In this document: in pieces, positions 1 to 12,310 of the stretch
Position numbering within the stretch: the stretch's first letter is position 1
Layout: the number at the start of each line of letters is the position of its first letter
Assembly (NCBI RefSeq): GCF_000005505.3
Contig: NC_016133.3
Span: forward strand, 8,804,001-8,868,000
DNA from: Brachypodium distachyon
Taxonomy: Eukaryota; Streptophyta; Magnoliopsida; Poales; Poaceae
Direction of reading: 5' to 3'
Length of the DNA: 64,000 nt
Position numbers and translations under genes: made by a program
The notes under the pieces: generated by a model
The model's input: only the letters and a program-made list of their open reading frames with translations
What the model was told of the DNA's origin: nothing
Database searches by the model: none

Positions 1-779
1 GATATATGCATAAATTTTAAATGACGTACCAATGAAATAATTGCACGTTTGGATTTTAATGGCGTATCTTTAAATTTTCAATGAGATTCGTTTGAAACTC
101 GAATCTGGCCTGACGGAGGAGGCGCGCGGCCCGAGGGACCCGGCCTGATGGAGGCAACGGGATCTGGCAGCTAGGCCACTGGTTCGAAGGGAGAGGGAGA
201 GCTAGCAGCTCCGACCTCCACGCAGGTCGTCGGCAATCAAGGCTCCCGTGACGCAGGTCGGCGGAGTCGCCGGCACAACCCGGATGCAGGGAGTGAGACG
301 GCGCGTTGCTCGTGCGGTGGAGGGAGGCGGGGCGTCCGGCCTCGTTGCGGCGCTTCTAGGCGGCCGGCGAGCTGCCTCGCCGCCTTGTGCGGAGAACTAG
401 AAGGGATGGCGGAGCTGGAGGGAGGCCCGCGCGTTGATTTCAAGGTGGGGGTGGGCTCTCATGTGTGTACCGCGCATTGATTTCAACTAAACTGAAGGGT
501 CTAAATGCAAAATAGCAAATGCCCACATCTGAGCCACAAATTGAAAATCGGACGGCTCATCATGACTTAGTACATGAGTACACATGAAGCCGTTAGTGCA
601 TAACATACGCTCCCGTGAGTCTGTGACAACGAAGTCACTACAAGGATTGTTAACAATCTGGTTCATCATCACAGAACAAAGCATGTTGAAATAGATACAC
701 TATCAAGAAGAAGTTAGATGAAGGAGTCTTCAAGTAAACTTTGTCAAATAAGGAGACCAGTTAGCTGATGTACCAACTA

Positions 780-892
780 CTCCCTCCGATCCTAGATTGT
801 TGTCAAAATATTAAATGCATCTAGACGCCTTTTAAGAATAGATACATTCATATCTGGGCAAATTTGAATCAAAAATTTAGAATCGGAGGGAG
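780..892. mobile_element. Stowaway-type MITE, 113 bp
   Basis: Ends are inverted repeats starting CTCCCTCCGAT and closing with ATCGGAGGGAG. TA dinucleotides flank both sides (778-779 and 893-894), the usual Tc1/Mariner-derived Stowaway duplication. The interior carries a TAAGAATAGATACATTCATA core shared with two other copies in this window of exactly the same length (44723 and 60997). Non-coding. Confidence 0.85.
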
Positions 893-1081
893 TAAAGGAG
901 TGTGTGTGCTGAAGTTCATGAAATTGTGTGACAAGATGGGGCTTCAAGATATCTTTGCACCATCTTGAGGGAGGTATGAATGAAGAAGAAAGGCGAGAAG
1001 CTTCAGGAAAAATTCCAGACCTCTCTAGTGTTCCTTCTCCATTAAAGCTTATCACTGGCAAGATTGTAGCAATTTATGCAT

Positions 1082-1312
1082 GCTCCCTCTGTTTCTTAAA
1101 TTAAGGTTTATATTGTTTCCTTTGGCCGAGCCTTTGACCAATAATTAGTCTATTAATACATATTCTTTTGTAAAATAAAATTAATCTCATTGCATTCGTA
1201 TTTAAAAGTACTTGTTTATAGTTATGATTTGTATCATATAAGTCACACGTCAATTGAGTAATCCTCGGTCAAAGTCTCGGTTAATGAAAACAATATACCC
1301 AAAGTATCAAAA
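1082..1312. mobile_element. Truncated MITE
   Basis: The left end reads CTCCCTCTGTTTCTTAA. Sequence near 1100-1140 (GTTTCCTTTGGCCGAGCC) is roughly repeated inverted near 1266-1300 (GGTCAAAGTCTCGG). The expected right-hand CGGAGGGAG terminus is missing, so this looks like a Stowaway-type element that lost one end. Confidence 0.45.
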
Positions 1313-1357
1313 ACAAATGCTGTGCTCCTAGTGTAGGGCATCAACGATTGGCGTTTA

Positions 1358-1565
1358 GGGTGTGTTTGGTTCTTACCCAACATAGTCCTAACAAATCTGG
1401 ACAAAATTTGATTTGCCAACATTTTGGACAACAATTTTTTAGCCCAGACTTGACAAAAATATGTGGAATAGATGGCCAGAGATGCCCATTAGCATTAAAT
1501 TACCAAATTATTATGGGCTGCTAATATTTGTCATGATTAGCTTTGGCTTAGAACCAAACACACCC
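1358..1565. mobile_element. Small element with GGGTGTGTTTGGTTCT inverted ends
   Basis: A 16-base left end, GGGTGTGTTTGGTTCT, is matched by AGAACCAAACACACCC at the right end. Flanking trinucleotides are TTA and TCA, compatible with a decayed PIF/Harbinger (Tourist) TWA duplication. That class assignment is inference. The 208-bp interior has no open frame of interest. Confidence 0.6.
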
Positions 1566-2846
1566 TCAATGTCCCTCCGTGCAAGAGTAGGCCGGGTGAT
1601 TGATACATTTCATCCGGCCGGCGATGGCTTCCATGTACGTAACACGACAGCTTAGCGGCCGCGGCCGCTGCCGCCGCGGGCGCGTGGTTTATCAATAGTT
1701 CGGCTTTCCGGTCCATGCCTTTCCTCGTCGTCAGGGTCCATAGGAGGTGAAGCCGGACGCGGCGGCGGCGGCGGCGGCGCAACTGCGGGCAACAACAAGG
1801 AGTAACTAATTAGCGGAAATCAACGCACACAAGTGCGCGCACGGTAGTAAAAAGGTGCCAAGATAATCGATCGCTACCTGGATCGGCTGGAGAGGCCGGA
1901 GGATCGCTGGCTGGAGCAGCCAGAGAGGGCTCAGCGGTGGCCTGCGACGTATTATCCATGACAGCGTTCTTCCGGCCGCCTGGCCTTGGTTTATCAGGAG
2001 TTGGGCTGATAACACCGTGTTCGTGCTCACCTCGACCAATCGGCGACGGCGGCGCAACTGTAAGCTCAAGCAGAAACGAATTAGTCAAGATATGACAAAC
2101 GAATTGCGCCCAGATTATAAGTAAGGAAAACGTTCAAGCTGCAGGTAACAGGCAACATTTTTATTCTATGTTTTTGCTGTATGCAGAGCACAAGCCGATG
2201 AGGATTGATGAACAACTCCAGAGTCCAGATCAGTATTTAATACTTCAGATTTTCTAGCAGAGGTAGAGTAGCTTGGCTTACCTTCCCCCGCGACTTGAAC
2301 GAGGCGTGCGTTCAGACGATGCGACTACCATTGACTTCTCCCTCTCAGTCTGCTCAACGCATGCACAGTGGGAGGTGTCACTACTATCTTCCTGATGCCG
2401 AAACGTGCGGCTGCTTCTGAATTACGGAGTAATATAATACTAATGTTGTACACGAATCACTTTGAATTTGCAAGTGGAATGGTTGGTGCAGTTCGATCCA
2501 ATGAATCTGACCTGCAACGACTTGCTACCTCTCTTTTTCCTCCTGACAACAATTGTAAGTGTTTGCGCAAGTTGCCTACAAAAAAACAATTGCTGTACAA
2601 GTGGATCGATTACATCCCAAATAATTTAGCACGTGATGCTGACTTCCTCCTGACCACAGAATAAAGCGCCGCCGAAGCTGATTTCAAAACCCTTGTGCGT
2701 TCTTCGTTCAATCATGTATCCATATACATGTTCCTTTGTTCACCATGTCTCCTGACTGCACGTCCTTGAGCCATTTAGAGCGCATCATATATTCAGCATA
2801 ACTGAGTGCTAAACATTCTCAATCTTAATTACTACCGTACAAGACA

Positions 2847-5800
2847 ATGGCCTCTTCAGGTGTCTTGTCTCCGGGCATTGTTTCCATCCTTCGTCTCTTC
2901 GCCTTCGTTTCCTGCCTGATACTCCCAGGCACCACCTGCGATGAGACCGAAAACGATCAAGGAGCCCTCCTCTGCTTCATGTCCCATCTCTCAGCTCCAC
3001 CCGGGCTTGCGGCCTCATGGAGCAACGCCTCCGCCTCCGTGGAGTTCTGCGAATGGCAAGGGGTCACCTGCAGCATGCTATCCCCCCGCCGTGTCATCGC
3101 GGTAGACCTTGCCTCGCAAGGCATCACGGGCTCCATATCGCCTTGCATCGCCAACCTTACCTCTCTTACAACGCTCCAGCTGTTCAACAACAGCTTGCAA
3201 GGCGGCATACCGTCCGAGCTCGGCTCCCTGAGCCGACTCATCAGCCTCAACCTCAGCTCCAACTCTTTAGAAGGTAACATCCCACCTCAGCTCTCCTCAT
3301 GCTCCAGCCTTGAGATGCTTGGCCTATCGAAGAATTCCATCCAAGGTGTGATACCACCTAGCTTAAGCCAATGTACTCGTCTTAAAGAGATTAACCTCGG
3401 CGACAACAAGCTCCATGGGAGCATCCCTTCTGCTTTTGGTGATCTCCCTGAGCTACAAACACTAGTCCTCGCTAACAACAAGCTTACTGGCGACATACCA
3501 CCGTCTTTGGGAAGTAGCCCTTCTCTCAGATATGTTGATCTCGGTTTCAATTCTCTCATTGGGAGGATCCCAGAGTCCTTGGCAAACAGTTCCTCCCTTG
3601 AAGTACTTAGGCTCATGGAAAATACCCTAGGTGGAGAACTCCCAAAAGGTCTCTTCAACACCTCATCACTTACTGCCATCTGCCTCCAGGAAAACAACTT
3701 TGTTGGTTCTATACCGTCAGTTACTGCCGTCTTTGCCCCTGTTGAATTTCTACATTTAGGAGGTAACAGTCTCTCAGGAACAATACCTTCCTCTCTAGGG
3801 AACCTTTCCTCTCTAATTGATCTTTATCTTACACGGAACAAGTTATCTGGGAGGATCCCAGAGAGCTTAGGCCATTTTCCTAAAGTACAGGTACTGAACT
3901 TGAATTACAACAACTTCTCCGGGCCAGTTCCACCGTCTGTTTTCAACATGTCAACTCTAACATTTCTTGCCATGGCAAATAACTCATTGGTTGGGAGATT
4001 ACCAACCAACATAGGCTACACACTTCCAAATATCGAGGACTTAATCCTCTCAGGAAACAAGTTTGATGGTCCAATTCCAACTTCTCTTCTCCACACTTAC
4101 CACCTAAGCAGGCTTTACCTGCATTCCAACAGTCTAGCTGGTTCCATACCATTCTTCGGGTCATTGCCAAATCTGGAAGAACTTGATTTGACAAATAACA
4201 AGCTAGAAGCAGGCGACTGGGGCTTTATCTCTTCACTCTCGCGTTGCTCCAGATTGAATAAATTGATACTCGGTGGAAACAATCTGCAGGGTGAATTGCC
4301 AAGTTCTATCGGCAATCTTTCCGGTAGCCTTGAGTTTTTGTGGCTAAGAAACAACAATATTTCTGGCCCTATACCACCAGAGATAGGCAATCTGAAAAAT
4401 CTCACCGTGGTGTACATGGATTACAATCTTTTCACGGGTAATATACCACAAACATTCGGACATTTGCGCAGCCTTGTTGTCCTAAACTTTGCACGAAACA
4501 GACTTTCAGGACAAATTCCAGATGTTATTGGCAACCTCATTCAGTTGACTGACATTAAATTGGATGGGAACAATTTTAGTGGAAGCATACCTGCAAGTAT
4601 AGGACGCTGTACTCAACTCCAAATACTCAACCTTGCTCACAATTCACTGGATGGGAGTATACCAAGTAAAATTTTAGTTCCCTCGCTTTCGGAAGAGTTG
4701 GACTTGTCACACAATTACTTGTTTGGGGGGATCCCAGAGGAAGTTGGCAATCTCATTCATCTACAGAAATTTAGCATCTCAAACAACAGATTGTCCGGCA
4801 ACATCCCACCCCCTCTCGGCCGGTGTATGTCCCTGAAGTTTCTTCAGATTCAAAGCAACTTCTTTGTAGGAAGCATTCCTCAAACCTTCGTGAACTTAAT
4901 AGGCATCGAACAGATGGATGTTTCTCAGAACAATTTGTCCGGGAAAATCCCAGAGTTCCTCACATCCTTGAGTTCTCTGCATGATCTCAATTTATCCTTC
5001 AACAATTTTGATGGAGAAGTTCCGAGAGGTGGTGTTTTTGACAATGTTGGCATGGTGTCAGTTGAAGGAAATGATGATTTGTGTACTAAGGTTGCAATTG
5101 GAGGTATTCCTTTCTGTTCAGCATTGGTGGATAGGAAAAGGAAGTACAAGTCCTTGGTTCTTGTCCTACAAATAGTAATACCATTGGCTGCTGTTGTTAT
5201 AATCACTTTGTGTCTTGTGACAATGCTTCGGAGAAGGAGAATCCAAGCAAAGCCACATTCGCATCATTTCAGTGGACACATGAAGATATCATATTTAGAC
5301 ATTGTAAGGGCAACAGATGGGTTCTCTCCTGAAAATTTGATTGGCTCAGGATCTTTTGGAACGGTTTATAAGGGCAGTCTGAAGTTTCAGCAAGACCAAG
5401 TTGCCATCAAGATTTTTAAGCCTGACGTTTATGGAGCACAAAGGAGCTTCGCTGCGGAGTGTGAAACCCTTCGAAATGTCCGTCATCGAAATGTTGTAAA
5501 AATCATTACTTCATGTTCTTCGGTGGATTCAACTGGCGCAAATTTCAAGGCTCTAGCATTTCAATACATGCCGAATGGGAACCTTGAAATGTGGCTACAT
5601 CCAAAGACCGGTCATAATAATGAAAGAAATTCTTTGACTTTAAGCCAAAGAATTAATATAGCTTTGGATATAGCATTTGCTTTGGATTATCTTCATAACC
5701 AATGTGAACCACCACTGATTCATTGTGACTTGAATCCACGCAACATTCTTTTGGATCTTGACATGGTTGCATACGTCAACGACTTCGGCCTGGCAAGATT

Positions 5801-6402
5801 TCTCCTCACTACATCAGATATATATCAGGACAGCCCAACAAGTTTGGCCGGCTTAAAAGGGTCCATAGGATACATCCCACCAGGTGAGATAAGTTCATTT
5901 TGTAAGATGCTGGGTCTGTTTATTATTTATAGATTTGCAAAAAATAGTGTCGATGTCTAATTTTATTACGGATGTATTTGCAAATGCAGAGTATGGCATG
6001 AGCGAAAATGTATCAACCATGGGTGACGTCTATAGTTTTGGAATGCTTCTATTAGAACTGATGACAGGGTGTAGTCCAACCAATGAAAAATTTAATGATG
6101 GTATAGTCCTTCGTGAGTTTGTTGATAGAGCATTTCCAAAGAATATTCCTGAGGTTGTTGATCCCAAAATGATAGAGGATGACAACAATGCAACCGGCAT
6201 GATGGAGAATTGTGTCTTCCCATTGCTTAGAATAGGCCTCTGTTGCTCCAAGACCTCACCCAAAGAGCGGCCCGAAATGGGACAAATTTCAAACGAGATC
6301 CTTAGAATCAAGCATGCTGCCTCAAAGTCGAAGCAAAAGTTGGCAGGAGAACTGAAAGTGGCAGCAGCTCAAGGAGAGAAGAATACTGTAACAGCGGTTT
6401 AA
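2847..6402 (+). CDS. LRR receptor-like kinase, subfamily XII (Xa21/FLS2/EFR type)
   Basis: Two exons, 2847-5883 and 5990-6402, are joined by a 106-bp GT-AG intron inside the kinase domain, the usual intron site for this family. The predicted protein is about 1149 residues. It has an N-terminal signal peptide, an LRRNT cap (EFCEWQGVTC), about twenty plant-type LxGxIP leucine-rich repeats, a membrane segment near residues 768-792, an Arg-rich stop-transfer stretch and a Ser/Thr kinase. In the kinase I see the glycine loop GSGSFGTVYKG (about 832), Lys in VAIKIF, DFG at 979, and GYIPPEYG across the splice. It is non-RD (HCD), typical of pattern-recognition receptors. The catalytic loop reads HCDLNPRN (959-966), so the usual Lys after DL is Asn. 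Likely a plasma-membrane immune receptor; the ligand cannot be told. No stop or frameshift was seen. Confidence 0.93.
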
Positions 6403-9240
6403 GATGTCTACCATTTCAACTCAGTTTGATGACATTTGCACAAAGTAAAACAGATTTGGGTGTTAACATTCCGCGTCATTATTCACTTAAGATTTGAGGG
6501 AATTTCATTTTTTTTTACACCTTAGTTGTGCATTTGTGACACTACTTACCCCTTTTAGCAAAAATCTTTTAGTTTACCCCATTTAGTGAAACTTGTACCT
6601 ATTTTTACCCCATTTAAGCATTTGACCTGATCTGACGGGTCGGTCTTGCTTGTCAGGCATACATGGCTTGTTGACTAGGCTCTATTAGTACCAATAGGCA
6701 GCAGCACATAGGGAAGAAAAGCACTAAACCTAAAAATAGGAATCAACAAGAGAAAAACTTTGTTAGAAATTAACCTTTTCCTGATCGATATCAAGGCTGG
6801 GAAGAATGGTTGGGATAATAAACAACCATCAGGTTTGTACTTTGGATACCCCTATAACCATCAAAGATCGTTGAAGTGGCTAATTCCTCTAAATAGAAGG
6901 CGTTGAGAACAAAGATATATTTCAATCTCGATACTTCTGACCAGGCAACCCCTCCTATGGAACGGTAGCACCACAATCCAGAAACCAATTGAGAGTAAGA
7001 ACCTCTGCGCAATCAATTGTTGAGGAAATCTAGAAATCAATCGAGAGAAAGAACACAAACGCCAAGCAGAATACTAGTATGCGAGAGGAGGCAGCACATG
7101 GAGGAAATCCAGAATACTATCAATGAAGGAAGACTGAGAAAATCGATTGCCAAATAGACCCACGCCATGGAGGCAGCACAGTACCTGGACGAGCAGAGCT
7201 CCGCATGGAATCAAGAGAATGAAGTTTTGTTGACGATTAGCTGCCGGTGCTCGCCGTCCAATCCCGTGACACCCGCAGAAAGAGCCGAGCTGTGCAGGTT
7301 GGGCGTTGATGAGGCACCGTCTGACACATGCGGCGGCGACGCCCTCGGCACAGGACCAGAGCACGGTGGAGCTCGATCTTGGCAAGGCGAAGAGCGGCAC
7401 GGCGACGCCCTCAGCACACAGCGGGCACGCAGGGGAGCACGGTGGTTGAGGAAGGCTTAGGCGTTGCCAGCAGCATGCGTTGCCTTCTGTCTGCCATTTC
7501 ATCGAACAAGTTCCATGCATCTCTACAGCTCTCTACGGGAGAGGTGAGCAATAACGCCATTGGTCGTGAAAACTGAAAATTCACTCGCCAGTAAGACACG
7601 CGGTGCAGATATTGAAGAAGAGATATGGCGAGATCTGCACCTTGAACGTGCTTCTTCTCCGACTGGCGACGGGCATCGGTCGTCGCACATAGGGCATCGG
7701 TCGTCGCTCCTATGTGCGTGGGCAGCGCCAGCTTTGTAACGAGCCCTCCGATGCCGCTTTGTAACAGTCCAAAATACTCATAATAAACCTAATTTGAAAC
7801 CCTAACAAAATTTCGCATGTGGCTCCAGGAAGTTACGTGAGAGCAGCTTCTCGGAAAAGCACATCCTGAAAACCGAAAAGAAGGGGCCTCGGCTAACTGA
7901 ACTGTGACATGTTTGGTGTTAATATAAGTATTTTGAACTGTTTTACCACATAAATGACAATAAAATTAAAAATTAAACGTAATAAAGTACTCCATTCGAT
8001 CCATAAAAAATGCACCCACTTAGTAGAAAATTTGTAATAGCTTAGTACAAAATGTGGAAAAAAATTATGGATCGGAGGGAGCACTGGCTAGAAGCAAAGC
8101 AAAGAGAACTCTGATATCTCGCAGCACCTGGAACGTCCACCGCTGAATCACACATAGAAGCAAACAGAACTCTCGAATTGATTGGAATCACACACATATT
8201 CGAGAAGCAAAGAGCACTCTCGAACTGATTGGAATCACAATAAAATTCGAGCAACTAGAGGCTGTACTAATCCTCAATCTTGAAGAGAAATTAGAGGCTG
8301 TCATGCTGAAGGACGCCAGCACGGTCGACTCTGCTCCAGCGCAGCGCAAGATCAAATCAACCAAAACCGTAGGCCGATTCTCCAGCGCAAGGCCATTCAC
8401 AGTGAACACGAAGGACAACTCACCCTGGGTGAGATTTTGGCCTGGCTATGAGAGCACGCTTGTGCCTCCACGCCGTCTGCGGCGCTGTGCCTCCACGCTA
8501 GAGAGATGGGGGCGGACGGCTGGAGAGATGGGGAGGGCAGAGGCGGCTTGAGATATTGGGGCGATGCGAGTCAGGGCGGACCGTACTGGAGAGATGGGGA
8601 TGGTGGCGCCGTGGCGGCGAGCTCCTGGCCGGACATCCGCCGCCGACGAGCTGCAAAGGGGTACGGCAGGCGGGGGGATGGATGGAGGGGGACGGTGGCG
8701 GCTGCAGCGGAGATGGGGAAGCCGACGGCGGATCTCGGGCGCTGGTTGCAGGGGAGGCTGCTGGCGGAGGGGAGGAGGTGGGGAAGCCGGCGGCGGATGC
8801 GGGGAAGGTGGCCGGCCACCCGTGAGAGGTGGGGCGAGGCGAGAGTGCGAGACGGTGGGGCAGAACTCGGCGGTGGCAATTTCTCCGTAATAACGGTTCG
8901 CGTGAGGGTAACTTAAATTTCGCTCGTGGAGAGAAGCTCGGGAAGCTTGTCCAGAAGCAGCTGGTTTTACACGTGAAATGAGTTGGGTTTCTGATTTCAG
9001 CCCGTGAGAAGTTCCAGAAGCTGAAAAGAAGGTGTCCTATATTCGCCAAACTTCAGGAATTCGGGTTTTGACCCACGAACAGCCATGTAGTTCCGTGCTT
9101 CCGGCCCATCACAAACCCCAGTCTGGGATAAAAACCCGCGGCAGCCCGGTTCCGGCCCCCCTTCACCCATAATTGCATCCCCAGAAACCCTAGGCGGCTA
9201 GTCCTCTGTGTAGCCAAAACCCCGGCAGCCCGACGCTGTG
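6403..9240. other. Intergenic DNA between receptor kinase and EMG1
   Basis: Contains the receptor-kinase 3' flank, AT-rich sequence, one MITE-like element (7990) and a purine-rich GGGGAGG patch at about 8490-8870. That patch yields long frames on both strands, which is composition, not coding. Nothing else is supported. Confidence 0.5.
7990..8091. mobile_element. Decayed Stowaway-like MITE
   Basis: The left end CTCCATTCGATCCATAA pairs with TTATGGATCGGAGGGAG on the right. TA precedes the element and CA follows it, so one side of the TA duplication has mutated. Confidence 0.6.
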
Positions 9241-9499
9241 CCTGCGCGGAAGCGAGGGGAGAGAGATGGGGCGGCCGTACGCAGTGAAGGGGAAGAAGAA
9301 GCGGAAGCTGGCTGACGCCTCGGCTTCGCGTGCCCCTCCGGTCGCCGACGAGGCGGAGGAACGGCAGTCTGACGGAGTGCGTGCGGGAAGCGAGAGGAGA
9401 GAGATGGGGCGGCCGCACGCATTGAAGGGGAAGAAGAATCGGAAGCTGGAAGACGGCTCAGCCTCGCGCGCTCCTCCGGCCGCCGACGAGGCGGAGGAG
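9241..9499 (+). repeat. 138-bp tandem duplication over the EMG1 start
   Basis: The segments at about 9241-9361 and 9379-9499 are near copies at a spacing of 138 bp. Both include GAGAGAGATGGGGCGGCC and the following codons. Because 138 is 46 codons, the upper ATG (9266) stays in frame with the lower (9404), giving two similar N-termini in a row. Confidence 0.9.
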
Positions 9500-12310
9500 G
9501 TGCCTCCGCCGGAGGAGCAAGAGGGGGAAGGGGCTCCGGAAGAAGCCGCTGAGGTTGTGGAGGGGATCCCCATCGTGCCCAGGCCGGTGGACGGGAAGCG
9601 ACGGCCGGGCGCGATCTTCGTGCTCGAGAGGGCCTGCCTCGAGGTCGGCAAAGTCGGCAAGGTACGCTAGTGCAGACTCTGGTCCAAGCAATGAACTTTT
9701 TTTTCCGATACTGTTGAATGATTAATTCTGCATTGGAGGTTAAGGCTCGAATTTAGGCGTTGAAAATTTTGTTGGAGTCTGATTTCTCCACGTGTAGTAT
9801 TAACTTACGAGGAATAGAAAACGTGGAACAAAGTTACTGTCTTTTCAGAAGTTCAAATTTGGCTATCGGCTATCCTATAGCTTTCATTCATGTACAAGAT
9901 CAATGCAATAACGATGCAGAAACAAGTTATGTCCTTATTTCTGTTGGATGTGATGGCAATACACTGCTGCAGGTTTTCTTGCCCTGGCATATTGCAATCA
10001 GACAATCATTTCTGGCAAAAGGACTTTTGCTTCCCCAGTTAGAATTCTGATGTTAATGTGAGATATCAATCACTTCACCATAGACTGACATAGGTTGTTT
10101 TTATGTTCTATGGTGTGAACTCGTCATGTGTAGAATCTTGAACATCATTACCAATTCTGTCTTCAGTGCATCAATCTTACTAGAAAATAATAAAGCAAGA
10201 TGTTTCTATGGTCTATGTTGTTGCTGAACTTGTAAAATCTTTGATATCACAATTCCATGGATTTGAAATTTGGATTAATTCAAGGATACTGACATTGTTT
10301 TTCAGTTCATTATTGTTTGGACCTTATCATGTCATGCATGAGGTCCGGTGGGAGGGTGTGCGAGTGGGTATGCATGTATGATGGATAATTAGTGCCTGTT
10401 CCAATTTAAAGAGCAAGTGCTCCTTTATATTAATTTGATAATGGAAAAGGCTGTGTTAACTAACATGCCAGAATAATCTGTTTTGCCTTCTAATTTCCGG
10501 TGATTAACTAGATCTATACCTTTTATGCTAAACAAATGTATATCTTACGTTTATGGTAGTTTTGATTATTCTGTTCATAATTTGTGTAGGCTATGCAAAT
10601 CTTGAACTCGGATGATCACGCTAATTATTTGAGGAAGCAGAACCGCGATCCAGCTGATTATAGGCCAGATATCATTCACCAGGTATTGTATATATCTTGT
10701 CCATTTTAATATCTTTGGGGTACTGGCATATGAATAAAAAGCTGTCTATATACCGTACATCTAGAAATCGTTGTTGCAGCCGAAGGAAGCAAACTCAAGG
10801 TCTCGAATTGTTTCTTGTCTTTTGGGGGTTGGACACTGTTTGGGGCTTTGAGCAGCTGATAACTATCGTAGTTCCTGTGGAAATTAATTCAGTGAGGTTG
10901 GCAGGTTACTCCTGAAAGTTTTCATGGTTGTGAAGAATATCTGAGTGGTTTTGACAATAAAACAAGGGGTTGAATGTACCCACCAATCATTTCTCTACTA
11001 TTATCCAGGTCTGTTTGCTAAATAGCAAGACAAATTTGAATTTTCTTCTGAAATATTTTGCAGGCACTACTAGCAATATTTGATAGCCCTCTAACTAAGG
11101 CTGGGAGGTTACAAGCTGTTTATGTTAGGACTGAAAAGGGAGTGTTATTTGAAATCAAGCCTCATGTTCGCTTGCCACGAACATTCAAACGTTTCTGTGG
11201 TTTGATGTGTAAGTTACTATAATACAAGTTCATGCTCTGCACCTTTTGTGTTCCTAGTACTTCATGAACTGTGCTGATGTGCAAGTAATTGTACAACATT
11301 GCAGCACAGTTATTGCAAACATTGAGCATTTCGGCCGTTGGGAGGCGTGAGAAGCTCCTTAATGTTATTAAAAATCCTGTTACCCAGTACCTACCTGTTG
11401 GTGCGCGGAAGATCGGTATGAATTTCTATTTGTTTGCTAAATCATTTTCCTTGTTGTGTTATGGATGCAAATTGATTTTTTTTTGTACTTAGGTCTCTCA
11501 TATAGTTCGGTGAAGTCAGTTAATTTGTTCGACTATGTTGCTAAATCCAGTGATGATGAACCCCTTGTGTTTGTGGTGAGTGGAACTGAAAGAATTGTGA
11601 TATTGAACTAATTTGTTTTCATCCCCTGCTACTTTGTGATGCTTAATCCCATTATTCCAGGTTGGTGCCATGGCCCATGGAAAGATTGAAAACGATTACT
11701 CGGATGATTATATACAAAGTAAGTAGCTATCATTTGAGATATAAATAGTACAAGTCCTGAGAATTCAGCTTGTTGGTTGGGGAATATGGCATAGGTTTAA
11801 GGTCTGCTACATGTGCCGCCAAACTGTCTAGAGCGAAGACGCATATCTTATATATCTTAGTAGGAGAACCCCACTACTTGATTTCTGTCAACATGCAAGC
11901 ATGCCACATCATCACATCATTAATGTGTTCACACCTATTTAGTGGGAAACTCATATATTTTTCACATGCATGCGTGCTACTTTCCATCAACCTATCTCCA
12001 CTAAGTGAAAAATCTATCATATTCATTATGTGTTTTTAACTTTGGATTCTCTTTTGTTGTTACTCAATCTTACTCATGCATGTTAACTAAGTATTTCCGC
12101 AACAACAGGTAGGTACTGGGTAACTAGTCTCTACCTTGTATTACCTTGACAGTGCAAACCTAAAATATATGCATATGTTCTGTACTTATTTTGCTTTGAA
12201 ATGTAGTGACATGTTACCTTGTTCTTGTAGTTTCCAGTTACCCTCTCAGTGCTGCCTGTTGCCTAAATCGAATATCCAGTGCCCTGGAGCAGAAGTGGAA
12301 CATCCAGTGA
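9266..12310 (+). CDS. EMG1: EMG1/NEP1 18S rRNA pseudouridine N1-methyltransferase
   Basis: Seven exons can be joined in frame: 9266-9661, 10590-10682, 11064-11208, 11305-11415, 11493-11575, 11661-11718 and 12231-12310, all GT-AG. The product is 321 residues from the upper ATG, or 275 from 9404. Family hallmarks are visible in order: [71 protein letters not shown] and [14 protein letters not shown]1 is a SPOUT-fold enzyme that N1-methylates a hypermodified pseudouridine of 18S rRNA and is needed for 40S assembly in the nucleolus. The N-terminal region is Lys/Arg rich and then acidic, as expected before the SPOUT core. The start is uncertain because of the duplication; 9404 may be the ancestral ATG. 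Confidence 0.93.

Larger units (their letters stand above)
1..2846. other. Intergenic DNA left of the receptor kinase
   Basis: No gene could be supported here. The stretch holds three small inverted-repeat elements (listed separately). It also has a GC-rich patch around 110-440 and a CGG-rich patch around 1660-2090. In the second patch two minus-strand segments resemble each other (Arg-rich run, then an Asp-Lys-Pro-Arg motif), which might be exon-like repeats of an unrecognised or decayed gene. The 98-codon plus-strand frame at 2368-2664 has no recognisable domain and I do not call it. Confidence 0.5.

Noticed and set aside
1537..2088. Minus-strand frames with Arg and Ala runs and a repeated DKPR motif
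   Set aside because: Possibly exon-like, but no recognised family, no convincing start and microsatellite-like CGG repeats; left as an unresolved note.
2368..2664. 98-codon plus-strand frame upstream of the receptor kinase
   Set aside because: No domain or codon pattern to support it. Its position 180 bases before the receptor start suggests flank sequence.
7074..7520. 148-codon minus-strand frame with many Cys
   Set aside because: Cys spacing fits no finger, overlapping frames are open on the other strand, and composition explains it.
8498..9049. Long minus-strand frame (183 codons) and overlapping plus-strand frames
   Set aside because: The DNA is purine-biased GGGGAGG/CGGCGG sequence that opens all frames at once. 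The products are Pro/Ser/Arg-rich with no domain, and no splice structure was evident.
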